This document shows positions 1 to 6,740 of a stretch of DNA of 12,857 bases, piece after piece. The position numbers and the translations under genes are program-made. The notes beneath the pieces were generated by a model that saw only the letters and a program-made list of their open reading frames with translations, was not told the DNA's origin and made no database searches. This stretch comes from Vulcanimicrobiota bacterium (GTDB taxonomy: Bacteria > Vulcanimicrobiota > Vulcanimicrobiia > Eremiobacterales > Eremiobacteraceae), in the NCBI GenBank assembly GCA_019232725.1, contig JAFANK010000246.1:1-12857 (forward strand), read 5' to 3'. Positions within the stretch are counted from its first letter, which is position 1; each line of letters starts with the position of its first letter.

Positions 1-950
1 CGGATGACGGCGGCAAGTCATGGAAACACGTGACGGCCCCCGGATTGCCGACGCACATCACCGGTCGCATCGGCCTTGCCGCTTCGGGAAATATGCTCTA
101 CGCGCGCATTCAATCGACTGAAGGATTCGTGTGGCGATCAACAGACCAGGGCGCCACCTGGAAGCGCATGCCGCCCAGCAGGTACATCGGTGGCCGCGGA
201 TTTTACTTCAGCCGTATTTTTGCCGATCCGAGCAACGAGCAACGGGTCATCAATCTCGAAGGCGTCGCATCCATCAGCTCCAACGGCGCGCAGAGCTTCT
301 CACAGACATCTTTGCACGCCGGGTACGACTTCCACATCGCGTGGTGGTCGCGCGATGGCAAACGCATCATCGTGGGTAGCGACGAAGGCCTTGTCATCTC
401 GCATGATGGCGCTGAACATTGGTTTCAGCCGTACGATTTGCCGTTCTCGCAGATATACCACGTGGGCGTTGACCAGGTAGCGCCCTACTATCACGTCTGC
501 ATTGGGTTGCAAGACAACGACTCGTGGTGCGCTCCGCAAAGCGTACCGAATCAGATCGGCGTGTTGAATCGGGATTGGGTCACGGTCGCGCCAGGCGACG
601 GGATGTGGTCCGTCTTTGATCCGCTTGATCAGAATCTCTTGTGGTCGACCGAGACCGGCACGAGCAGCGGCCAACTCTTTTTGACCGACTTTCGAACCGG
701 ACAACAAGCAGCGATCTCTCCGATTCCGCGTATAACGTTCGGCGAGGCAGCCAACACGTACGACTATCGCTTCAATTGGGATTCCCCTATCGCGTTCACA
801 ACAGGCCCACGCCCGAGGGCACTGCTCGGCGGCAATGTGGTCTTCGCAAGCACAGATCGCGGCCAGACCTGGCAAGTGATCAGCCCCGATCTGACCCGCA
901 ACGATCGCACGAAGCAAGGCGCCTCTGGCGGCCCGTCCAGCGCGATATGA
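1..950 (+). CDS. Sortilin/VPS10-like Asp-box beta-propeller protein, 5'-truncated N-terminal piece ending at a frameshift
   Basis: The gene is already open at the left edge: reading from base 3 gives DDGGKSW, an Asp-box (S/T-x-D-x-G-x-T-W type), so the start lies outside the window. Further Asp-box-like segments follow (STDQGATW, ISHDGAEHW, STDRGQTW), each closing a blade of a BNR/WD40-like propeller. Proteins of this family are usually exported, about 900-1100 aa long, and annotated as VPS10/sortilin-like, 'glycosyl hydrolase' or exo-alpha-sialidase-like; their substrates are mostly unknown and I see no catalytic site to name. The frame stops at TGA 948-950 just after SPDLTRND...GASGGP, in mid-domain. 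The protein clearly continues one frame over (see 947-2281), so this is the front part of one broken gene rather than a complete protein. Confidence 0.75.
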   Translation, partial: DDGGKSWKHVTAPGLPTHITGRIGLAASGNMLYARIQSTEGFVWRSTDQGATWKRMPPSRYIGGRGFYFSRIFADPSNEQRVINLEGVASISSNGAQSFSQTSLHAGYDFHIAWWSRDGKRIIVGSDEGLVISHDGAEHWFQPYDLPFSQIYHVGVDQVAPYYHVCIGLQDNDSWCAPQSVPNQIGVLNRDWVTVAPGDGMWSVFDPLDQNLLWSTETGTSSGQLFLTDFRTGQQAAISPIPRITFGEAANTYDYRFNWDSPIAFTTGPRPRALLGGNVVFASTDRGQTWQVISPDLTRNDRTKQGASGGPSSAI

Positions 951-2281
951 GCGATGCCGAGGTGTACGACACCACTATGTACCTGGCCACCACCCCGCTC
1001 GACAACGCGGTGATCTGGGCGGGCACGGATGATGGTCTCGTGCAGCTCAGCCGCGACAACGGAGCCACCTGGCACAACGTCACGCCGCAGGGTTTGCCCG
1101 CGTGGACAAGGGTCATGGGCATGGACGTTGGCCATCGCAACGCTGGAACGGTGTACGCCGTAGCGGACGGCCACATGAGTGGCGACGAACGGCCCTACAT
1201 CTTCGCAAGCGATGACTTCGGCGGCCACTGGCGCTCCATCGCTGGCGATTTGCCCGCGAACTTGTTCGTGCGGTCGATCCGCGAAGACCCAAAGAACAAC
1301 GACGTGCTCTACGCAGGCACGCAGCGCGGTGTGTGGATCTCGTTCGACAGTGGCAACCACTGGAACGATCTGCGTCTGAATATGCCCGCGACCGCGGTGT
1401 ACGATCTGGAAATTCAGCCTGATCAGAATGACTTGGTCGTGGGAACGCATGGTAGAGGTGTGTGGATTCTCGACGATCTCACACCGCTCCAGCAGTTAGG
1501 CGTGGCGCGGGAACGTCCGCTCGTGCTGTTTGCACCCCGCCCTGCGTATCGCATGTTCGCGACTCCCCCGATCAACAACTCGATCTACGCCCCGGGTGGA
1601 CCAGTCGCCGAAAATCTCTTCGTCGGCGAAAATGCGCCCAATGGCGCGATCATCAACTACTTCTTGGGCCAACCAAGCGCGAGTACCAATATCGAGATCA
1701 CGGATGCGACCGGCCGCGTGGTGCGCCATCTCAAAGGAAAAGCCGTGACCGGCAGTGCCGGCATCAACCGCGCCTCATGGAATCTCACCGAGGATGGCCC
1801 CGTGCCATGGAACGCGTCTATCAACAAAGATATCGAACCCGCCGATGGAGCCGAAGTGTTACCGGGAACCTACAACGTGGTGGTGCATGCAGCTGGGCGC
1901 GACGAGCGCGGCAGCCTTCTGGTCAAGCAAGATCCGCGTGACAACTCGAGCCTCGCGACCTACCAGCAGCGTCATGACGCGTTGGCGCAGCTGACGAGCG
2001 AACTCAGCGATGTCGACGTCATGCTCAATGCGATCGATGCTATGAATCCCGCGCCGCCGGCCTACGTCTCGGTCAAAGCGGACCTTACGAGTGGTCAGTC
2101 CTTCGACGAGGACAATATCAGCCGGCCTGCAGCCTTGCGGGAGCGTCTCCTCGACATGCTGTCGCAACTGAGTTCGTCCTACCAGGCTCCGACCAACGCG
2201 CAAGCGGCCGAGATCCAGAAGTTGCGTCAGGACTACTTGACGATTGCGGCGCGTTACCGGGAGTTGGCTGGGAAGCAGTAG
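947..2281 (+). CDS. Sortilin/VPS10-like Asp-box beta-propeller protein, C-terminal piece after the frameshift
   Basis: This is the continuation of the preceding gene in another frame. Homologous-looking sequence begins at about 935 (VQRDMSDAEVYDT), before the first ATG of this frame at 947. That ATG overlaps the upstream stop as ATGA and has no Shine-Dalgarno sequence, so it is probably not a natural start. From 947 the piece is 444 aa. Asp-boxes SRDNGATW, ASDDFGGHW and SFDSGNHW are followed by GTHGRGVWILDD (from residue 166), a hallmark closing the propeller in this family. Residues about 225-325 look like a FlgD/Ig-like beta domain (ITDATGRVVRHLKG, GINRASWNL, LPGTYNVVVHAAG) ending in VKQDPR, then a helical tail. 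Likely periplasmic or surface-located by family; catalytic role unknown. It ends 14 bp before a strong hairpin. Confidence 0.72.
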   Translation: MSDAEVYDTTMYLATTPLDNAVIWAGTDDGLVQLSRDNGATWHNVTPQGLPAWTRVMGMDVGHRNAGTVYAVADGHMSGDERPYIFASDDFGGHWRSIAGDLPANLFVRSIREDPKNNDVLYAGTQRGVWISFDSGNHWNDLRLNMPATAVYDLEIQPDQNDLVVGTHGRGVWILDDLTPLQQLGVARERPLVLFAPRPAYRMFATPPINNSIYAPGGPVAENLFVGENAPNGAIINYFLGQPSASTNIEITDATGRVVRHLKGKAVTGSAGINRASWNLTEDGPVPWNASINKDIEPADGAEVLPGTYNVVVHAAGRDERGSLLVKQDPRDNSSLATYQQRHDALAQLTSELSDVDVMLNAIDAMNPAPPAYVSVKADLTSGQSFDEDNISRPAALRERLLDMLSQLSSSYQAPTNAQAAEIQKLRQDYLTIAARYRELAGKQ

Positions 2282-2295
2282 AGAGGACATGACCA

Positions 2296-2322
2296 AAGGG
2301 CGCGACTGAAAGTCGCGCCCTT
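2296..2322. terminator. Strong hairpin between convergent genes, probable bidirectional terminator
   Basis: A perfect 12-bp stem (AAGGGCGCGACT / AGTCGCGCCCTT) closes on a 3-nt GAA loop. It starts 14 bp after the stop of the propeller gene and lies 25 bp beyond the stop of the minus-strand gene at 2348. The T-run is short on both sides (TT then ACAT on +, TTTGG on the minus strand), so the call rests on stem strength and on its position between convergent stops. Confidence 0.75.
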
Positions 2323-2347
2323 ACATACGTCTGCGAAATGTTAGATA

Positions 2348-2797
2348 CTATTTGCCGGCGCAGACGACGTAGACATCACCCGTCGCATCCGGCCGCACGA
2401 CCGAGTTGCAGGCCATCTTCATCATGTCCTCAGCCGAAGCTGCAACGAGGCCTACCGGCTCGCCCACGATGAGATGCTCCTGATTATCAAGCGTCAAGCC
2501 GGAAATCTCTTGCACCGCGTACCCCATCTTGACCACCTGTAGTTTGTACGCGCCCGCGCGAAGACCAGAAACGTGGAAGTCGCCGTTGCTATGGGTCTGA
2601 CTCACTGCAACGGCATAGCCATTTTTGGAACTCCCGGCATCAGCAAACAATTCGATTTTGGCGCCGGTCACGGCCTTGTGACTGCGGGCATCAACGACGC
2701 GGCCGCTGATCGATGCCGTTCCATCGGCGGCTGATTGCCAGGTAGTGGAAACGATGACGACGGCCGCGAGCGCCGCAACGCGTAGGGCAGCAAACAT
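2348..2797 (-). CDS. Small secreted carboxypeptidase-regulatory-like domain protein with a C-terminal cysteine pair
   Basis: A 149-aa protein. The ATG at 2797 is preferred over in-frame upstream starts because GGGAGGTG sits 7 nt before it and a clean signal peptide follows (hydrophobic residues about 4-18, probable signal peptidase I site after QSAA, residues 21-24). Residues about 27-118 form one CarboxypepD_reg-like beta-sandwich: ISGRVVDARSHKAVTGAKIELF, then NGDFHVSGLRAGAYKLQVVKMGY. Such domains normally sit at the end of peptidases or TonB-dependent receptors; here one stands alone. A tail of about 30 residues contains Cys130 and Cys146, which could form a disulfide after export. It is downstream of a paralogue of the same type (2877-3287) with a 79-bp gap holding its own possible promoter. 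Function unknown; a role in envelope or carbohydrate/protein binding is only a guess. Confidence 0.78.
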   Translation of the reverse strand: MFAALRVAALAAVVIVSTTWQSAADGTASISGRVVDARSHKAVTGAKIELFADAGSSKNGYAVAVSQTHSNGDFHVSGLRAGAYKLQVVKMGYAVQEISGLTLDNQEHLIVGEPVGLVAASAEDMMKMACNSVVRPDATGDVYVVCAGK

Positions 2798-2804
2798 AAA
2801 CCAA

Positions 2805-2812
2805 CACCTCCC
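2805..2812 (-). promoter_or_regulatory. Shine-Dalgarno sequence deciding the start at 2797
   Basis: The minus strand reads GGGAGGTG followed by 7 nt and then ATG. It is the best ribosome binding site near this gene and rules out the longer in-frame start at 2854, which would place 19 extra residues in front of the signal peptide. Confidence 0.75.
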
Positions 2813-2826
2813 GTCGAGTTCTCTTA

Positions 2827-2854
2827 TGTATATACCCGTCCGAGGCGACGGCAA
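2827..2854 (-). promoter_or_regulatory. Possible sigma-70-type promoter for the 149-aa secreted protein gene
   Basis: On the minus strand TTGCCG (2849-2854) and TATACA (2827-2832) are separated by 16 nt, each matching 4 of 6 consensus bases. It lies within the 79-bp gap and about 30 nt upstream of the ATG. The match is weak, and transcription from the upstream paralogue is an alternative. Confidence 0.3.
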
Positions 2855-2876
2855 GCTGGGACAGTTGGCCGAAATG

Positions 2877-3287
2877 TTAGATACGCGTCTCCATGCTTTG
2901 GCCGATACCCATCGTCACCACAGCGCTGCGCAGCCCGAATGGCGGCGAGATGCGGATCTTCACGCCCGGCGCAAGCAGCACGCCGGTGACGATCTCCAAC
3001 GCATACCCACGTTTGGAGAGCTCGAGATGATAGGTTCCCCCGCGGAGACCGAGCAGCGAGAAACTGCCGTCACCCCGCGTTTTAGTCGTGGCGATAGCCT
3101 TGTTTGCGCGCACTGCTCCATCGGCGAAGACATCGACTTGCACATCGGCGAGCGGGTGGTGGTCGACCGAATCAATGACACTACCGCCGAGCGCCGATGT
3201 TTGCGGCGCGGGTGCGGCTGCCATCGCCGCGACCGAGAGCTGTACTATGAGGATGGTTGTGGCGACGAGAATGAGGTGCGTCTTCAT
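2877..3287 (-). CDS. Small secreted carboxypeptidase-regulatory-like domain protein
   Basis: A 136-aa protein starting at the ATG at 3287, chosen because GGAGGAA lies just upstream and a typical signal peptide follows (MKTHLILVATTILIV..., predicted cut near AMA/AAAP, residues 21-25). A longer in-frame start exists at 3365 but would put 26 polar and basic residues before the signal peptide. Mature residues about 32-120 are one CarboxypepD_reg-like domain: GGSVIDSVDHHPLADVQVDVF, GDGSFSLLGLRGGTYHLELSKRGY. It aligns along its length with the next gene downstream (shared FAD, G-D/S-F, GLR-G-Y-L, GYA, and GL near the end), so the two are paralogues from a tandem duplication. It lacks the cysteine tail of its partner. 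Probably periplasmic or extracellular; function not recognisable. Confidence 0.75.
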   Translation of the reverse strand: MKTHLILVATTILIVQLSVAAMAAAPAPQTSALGGSVIDSVDHHPLADVQVDVFADGAVRANKAIATTKTRGDGSFSLLGLRGGTYHLELSKRGYALEIVTGVLLAPGVKIRISPPFGLRSAVVTMGIGQSMETRI

Positions 3288-3290
3288 GGC

Positions 3291-3297
3291 TTCCTCC
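3291..3297 (-). promoter_or_regulatory. Shine-Dalgarno sequence deciding the start at 3287
   Basis: The minus strand reads GGAGGAA, then GCC, then ATG (5 nt from the GGAGG core to the ATG), directly in front of the signal peptide. Confidence 0.65.
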
Positions 3298-3419
3298 GCC
3301 CAGTGTGAGGCAAGCATATTTGGCTGCGTGGCGGTTCTCCGCGCTTTACGGACCTTCCCTTGCAACGCGCAGTGCCAACGCGTTCTCAGCGTTTCTTCAG
3401 CACTCGGAAAGTCCCCGAC

Positions 3420-5243
3420 TCACACAACTGGCCGTGCAAAGCGCCGGCACGCGCACGATCCCGCAGGCACTGTGCCGCCCGCCATTTGGAGCTGCAATGT
3501 CTCAGCGCGACTAGCCGCGCCACCCTCATAGATGACCTTGCCGTCCACTATGGTCGCTTTGATCTGGGCGGCTAACACATCTCGGGGCGAACCGCGGCGA
3601 AGGTCGTGACCGAGCACCGTGATGTCCGCTTTCTTGCCGGGTTCGAGCGTACCGAGGCGGTCCTCCGAGAAGATCGCATATGCCGCGTTGCGCGTGTAAC
3701 CAGCAATTGCCTCGGACAACGTGAGCCGTTGATCGGGAAACCAGCCACCGGCAGGCTTGCCATCCAAATCCTGGCGAGTGATCGCGGAGTAGATACCGAC
3801 CAGCGGATCGATCGTCACGACCGGCCAATCGCTGCCGTGGATCATCGTCGCGCCACCACGAGCGATGTTGCGCCACTGAAATCCTTCGGGCCAGCGGCGC
3901 CGCCCGACGTTGCGCGCCCACGCGTCGTCGCCCCGATAATCATGACAACACCAATGATACGGCTGCATCGATGCGATGATGCCGAGCCGACCAAATCGCG
4001 GAACGTCGGCGGGGTCGCATACCTCGATGTGCTCGATGCGCCAGCGCCGGTCCCGAGGGCCGTTCGCACGCATTGCTGCCTCGTAGCCGTTGAGCGCTTC
4101 ACGAACGGCGCCGTCGCCGATGGCATGCGTCATCACAGCGAATCCCCGGCGGTCAAGTTCCACGAGCATCTGGTCGTATCGCCCACTCGGATAGTCAGCC
4201 TCACCGCGGTCGCGAGGCGGTGTCGAGTACGGATCAAGCAGAGAGGCTGTGTGGCCCTCAACCACGCCATCCATGAAGAACTTGACGATGCCTGCGCGCA
4301 CCCAATCGTCGCGGTAGCGGCGCCGCGCCTCTTCAAAGTCGTCGAGCTCGGCCGGCGTCAACGTATGTGGCTTACCGTTCAGGTCGGAATACGCGTTTGT
4401 GGTCCGCAGGCTGAGCTTGCGGCGCAAGCGCAGCGTATCATACAGATCCATCTCATTGAGATCGCCGCTCGCGTTGACCACGCTTGTCACGCCATAGGCG
4501 TTCGCGGCCACCATTCCGTCGTGCAGCATGGAGAGCAGTTGTTCGCGAGTCGGCGTGGGCTCAAAAGGTAAGATCAGGTTTTGCGCCACGTCGCGCAAGA
4601 TGCCGGTCGGCTCCCCGGTCGCAGGGTCCCGCACGATCGTGCCGACCACCTTGCCATTTTTCACGATGTCCGGCGTCGTTCGGGTGATGCCGGCGATCGC
4701 GAGCGCCTTGGAATTCAACCACTTCAGATGACCGTCAAATGAATCCAAAACGGCGGGCCTATCCGAAATCACTGCGTCGATGAGCGCTCTCGTTGGGAGA
4801 CCCGCAGGAAACGTGCTATATACCCAGCCGCCGCCAAGCACCCAGCGTTCGCGCGGATGCGTTCGGACGTATTGCGCTAGCCGTTGTTGCGCATCTTGCG
4901 GGCTCGTCGCATCGCCAAGTTGCACTTGCGTACGAGCGATGCTGCCCCAGACGAAGTGCGTGTGCGTGTCGATAAAACCCGGTAGCGCCATGCCGCCACC
5001 CAAGTCGATCGTGCGCGTCGCAGGGCCGATATAGCCATCGATCGTCGCGCGAGATCCAGCCGCCAGAATGCGATCGCCCGCCACAGCCATGGCTTCTGCA
5101 GTTGCCCCGTCTGCACGGGCCGTGTAAATGCTGCCACCGCGGATGACCAGTGTTGCGCGGTCGCGGTCGGGCGCCAGACGCCCGCGTGAACACGCAGCGA
5201 GGCCTGCGGCGCTTAGTCCGGCAAAAAACGTCGAGCGTTTCAA
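3420..5243 (-). CDS. YtcJ-type amidohydrolase (Amidohydro_3 family), predicted lipoprotein
   Basis: A 607-aa metal-dependent hydrolase. Start is TTG at 5243 with GAGG 4 nt upstream, giving a lipoprotein-like signal (AGLAAC, lipidated Cys18). An N-terminal beta-sandwich (about 30-85) leads into the TIM barrel. Visible metal and catalytic residues: HxH of DTHTHF (His94, His96), His172 in FDGHLKW, Lys321 in VKFFMDG, His373 in THAIGDGA, His405 in RIEHIEV, and Asp472 in GSDWPV. The barrel returns to the sandwich at LEPGKKADITVLG and VDGKVIYEG (about 534-574). Relatives hydrolyse amide or related C-N bonds (for example N-substituted formamides), but the substrate cannot be read from sequence. Anchoring would put it in the envelope. 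The last 33 residues, with Cys597 and Cys599, extend beyond the usual family end. It is divergent from the chemosensory operon, so a functional link is not implied. Confidence 0.88.
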   Translation of the reverse strand: MKRSTFFAGLSAAGLAACSRGRLAPDRDRATLVIRGGSIYTARADGATAEAMAVAGDRILAAGSRATIDGYIGPATRTIDLGGGMALPGFIDTHTHFVWGSIARTQVQLGDATSPQDAQQRLAQYVRTHPRERWVLGGGWVYSTFPAGLPTRALIDAVISDRPAVLDSFDGHLKWLNSKALAIAGITRTTPDIVKNGKVVGTIVRDPATGEPTGILRDVAQNLILPFEPTPTREQLLSMLHDGMVAANAYGVTSVVNASGDLNEMDLYDTLRLRRKLSLRTTNAYSDLNGKPHTLTPAELDDFEEARRRYRDDWVRAGIVKFFMDGVVEGHTASLLDPYSTPPRDRGEADYPSGRYDQMLVELDRRGFAVMTHAIGDGAVREALNGYEAAMRANGPRDRRWRIEHIEVCDPADVPRFGRLGIIASMQPYHWCCHDYRGDDAWARNVGRRRWPEGFQWRNIARGGATMIHGSDWPVVTIDPLVGIYSAITRQDLDGKPAGGWFPDQRLTLSEAIAGYTRNAAYAIFSEDRLGTLEPGKKADITVLGHDLRRGSPRDVLAAQIKATIVDGKVIYEGGAASRAETLQLQMAGGTVPAGSCACRRFARPVV

Positions 5244-5269
5244 CGAACCTCAACGACCTCGCGCGGGGG

Positions 5270-5285
5270 TGTGATGGCCGTCACT
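5270..5285. promoter_or_regulatory. CRP/FNR-like palindrome in the divergent intergenic region
   Basis: TGTGA-TGGCCG-TCACT matches the TGTGA-N6-TCACA dyad of the CRP/FNR superfamily at nine of ten positions. It sits in the 84-bp gap between the divergent amidohydrolase and cheR genes, 42 nt before the cheR ATG. No convincing -10/-35 pair was seen beside it, so whether it activates or represses either gene is unknown. Confidence 0.4.
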
Positions 5286-5327
5286 GGCACACTCCTCGAT
5301 TGCACCCATGCCGATATCTTCCTTTAG

Positions 5328-6740
5328 ATGGGTGGTATTCCTGATCTCAAGGCGCTGGAAGGCGCCGTCTTTTCGTCGCAAACCGAACGGTTGAGCGCGT
5401 TGCTCGAACGCGGCCTCGGCCTGGCACCGACTGCGACCAACGTGGATGCATTCCTCGAGCAGTGTCGCCATCGTGCAGCTGGTCTGGGCATTCGTGACGA
5501 CGCTTACTTCGATTTGCTGGAAGCGGGTGGTCCATCTGCTCGCACCGAGTGGATGGCGTTATCGCCTGTCTTGACGGTTGGTGAGACGTTTCTTTTCCGC
5601 GATGCTGCGTTGTGGCGACTTGTGGAACGCACGCTGTTGCCCGACTTGGCACGACTCACCCGGCCGCTGTGGTTGTGGAGCGCGGGCTGTTCCACTGGCG
5701 AAGAGGCGTACACGCTTGCGATCGTTGCGCGGCGCGCGCTCGGCGCCAACGCCTTCACGGTGCTCGGCAGCGATGTCAATCCGAAGGCGGTAGCGGCGGC
5801 ACGGGTCGGCGTGTACACGCAGTGGTCGCTGCGCGGCGTCGATCATGATCGCTTAGACGACCTCATCACCTCCGGCACGCAGACCGTGCGCGTGCATGAC
5901 GATGTCAAGGCACACGTGCGCTTTGACACGCACAATCTGAACGATCCCAATGCATTCCCGCCGGCTGGGATGTCCTCGTTTGAGTGCATCATCTGCCGCA
6001 ACGTCCTCATCTACATGACGCATGGCGCGCGCGAAAAGGTGATCGAGCGATTAGCGAGCTGCCTGACACCAGGTGGTGTACTCGTGCTCGGCCATGGCGA
6101 GGCGCAAGGTATCGTCACGCAAGGCCTGGTCATCGAGCGCCACGACGCCGGTATTGTCTATCGTAAACCGTTGCAACCAACGAGTATAAAGGAGCGTCCG
6201 AGCCAACCGAAGGCGACGGCTCGCAAACCTGCCGCTCGCCCAGCCCACGCGCCGCGCACATCCAAGGCGGTGCTCAAAACGCGTAGCGCCCACAAACCGG
6301 CAGCGCCCCCCGCGGAAGCACCGATTGATGCGGAGCGCGCTCGGCGCCTGCTCGACGAAGCCGTGCTGCAAGCGCGCAGCGGTAAAGCCGATGCGGCCGA
6401 ACGGATAGCGGCCTCGGCAATGGCTGCCAATCCCTTGGATCCCGAGCCGCACGTGCTGCTTGCCGCGCTCTTTGCGGCGCGCGACGCGTTCAAACAGGCA
6501 GAGGCCGCCTTGCGACGTGCGCTGTTCTTAGACCCGGCATGCATTCCGGCGTTGTGGCAGATGGGGACGTTGTATCGCCTTACCAATCGCGATCGTCAAG
6601 CAGCGTACACCTTTGCGCGCCTGCTCGCCCGGCTCGAAGGTCTTCCGCCAGACCGCGAGGCGCTGCCCTTCGACAACCTCACGGTGAACGAGCTGACCAC
6701 ATTATTGCGTGCAGCGCTGGGAGAACCAGCCGATGCATGA
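5328..6740 (+). CDS. cheR: CheR-type chemoreceptor glutamate methyltransferase with C-terminal TPR repeats
   Basis: A 470-aa cytoplasmic enzyme predicted to methylate receptor glutamates using S-adenosylmethionine. An N-terminal helical domain (about 8-78) leads to the family signature TVGETFLFRD (83-92), the SAM-binding loop SAGCSTGEEAYTLA (118-131), Asp149 in GSDVNPKA, and CRNVLIYM (223-230). Flagellar CheR is about 280 aa; here a Lys/Pro/Ala-rich linker (about 283-331) is followed by TPR-like helices (about 333-437, with NPLDPEPH and LDPACIPALW repeat junctions). This is the WspC/FrzF-like architecture, in which the TPRs replace pentapeptide tethering or bind partners. The ATG at 5328 has only a weak Shine-Dalgarno, so the exact start is less certain. 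It opens the operon and its end overlaps the next gene by 8 nt. Confidence 0.9.
   Translation: MGGIPDLKALEGAVFSSQTERLSALLERGLGLAPTATNVDAFLEQCRHRAAGLGIRDDAYFDLLEAGGPSARTEWMALSPVLTVGETFLFRDAALWRLVERTLLPDLARLTRPLWLWSAGCSTGEEAYTLAIVARRALGANAFTVLGSDVNPKAVAAARVGVYTQWSLRGVDHDRLDDLITSGTQTVRVHDDVKAHVRFDTHNLNDPNAFPPAGMSSFECIICRNVLIYMTHGAREKVIERLASCLTPGGVLVLGHGEAQGIVTQGLVIERHDAGIVYRKPLQPTSIKERPSQPKATARKPAARPAHAPRTSKAVLKTRSAHKPAAPPAEAPIDAERARRLLDEAVLQARSGKADAAERIAASAMAANPLDPEPHVLLAALFAARDAFKQAEAALRRALFLDPACIPALWQMGTLYRLTNRDRQAAYTFARLLARLEGLPPDREALPFDNLTVNELTTLLRAALGEPADA
6719..6725 (+). promoter_or_regulatory. Shine-Dalgarno sequence deciding the start of the double CheW gene
   Basis: GGGAGAA inside the end of cheR lies 7 nt before the ATG at 6733. 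This favours 6733 over the longer in-frame ATG at 6709. Confidence 0.6.

Noticed and set aside
300..917. Minus-strand open frame (205 codons) inside the propeller gene
   Set aside because: The + strand carries repeated Asp-boxes in this stretch; the opposite frame has no recognisable feature.
947..2281. The second propeller frame as an independent, translationally coupled gene starting at ATG 947
   Set aside because: There is no Shine-Dalgarno sequence, the family sequence already begins upstream of the ATG, and the split falls inside a conserved segment. A frameshift explains it better.
3364..3384. Inverted repeat AACGCG / CGCGTT between the amidohydrolase and the 136-aa secreted protein gene
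   Set aside because: The stem is only 6 bp with a 9-nt loop and no T-run on either strand, so it is not a convincing terminator or operator.
3606..4571. Long open frame (321 codons) on the + strand opposite the amidohydrolase
   Set aside because: It is antisense to a gene with all catalytic motifs, shows no recognisable domain, and its composition is what a GC-rich gene yields on its opposite strand.
5285..5304. Sigma-54-like elements TGGCAC and TTGCA upstream of cheR
   Set aside because: The two elements are separated by 9 nt instead of the required 5 (GG to GC is 14 nt, not 10). Sigma-54 promoters do not tolerate this spacing change.
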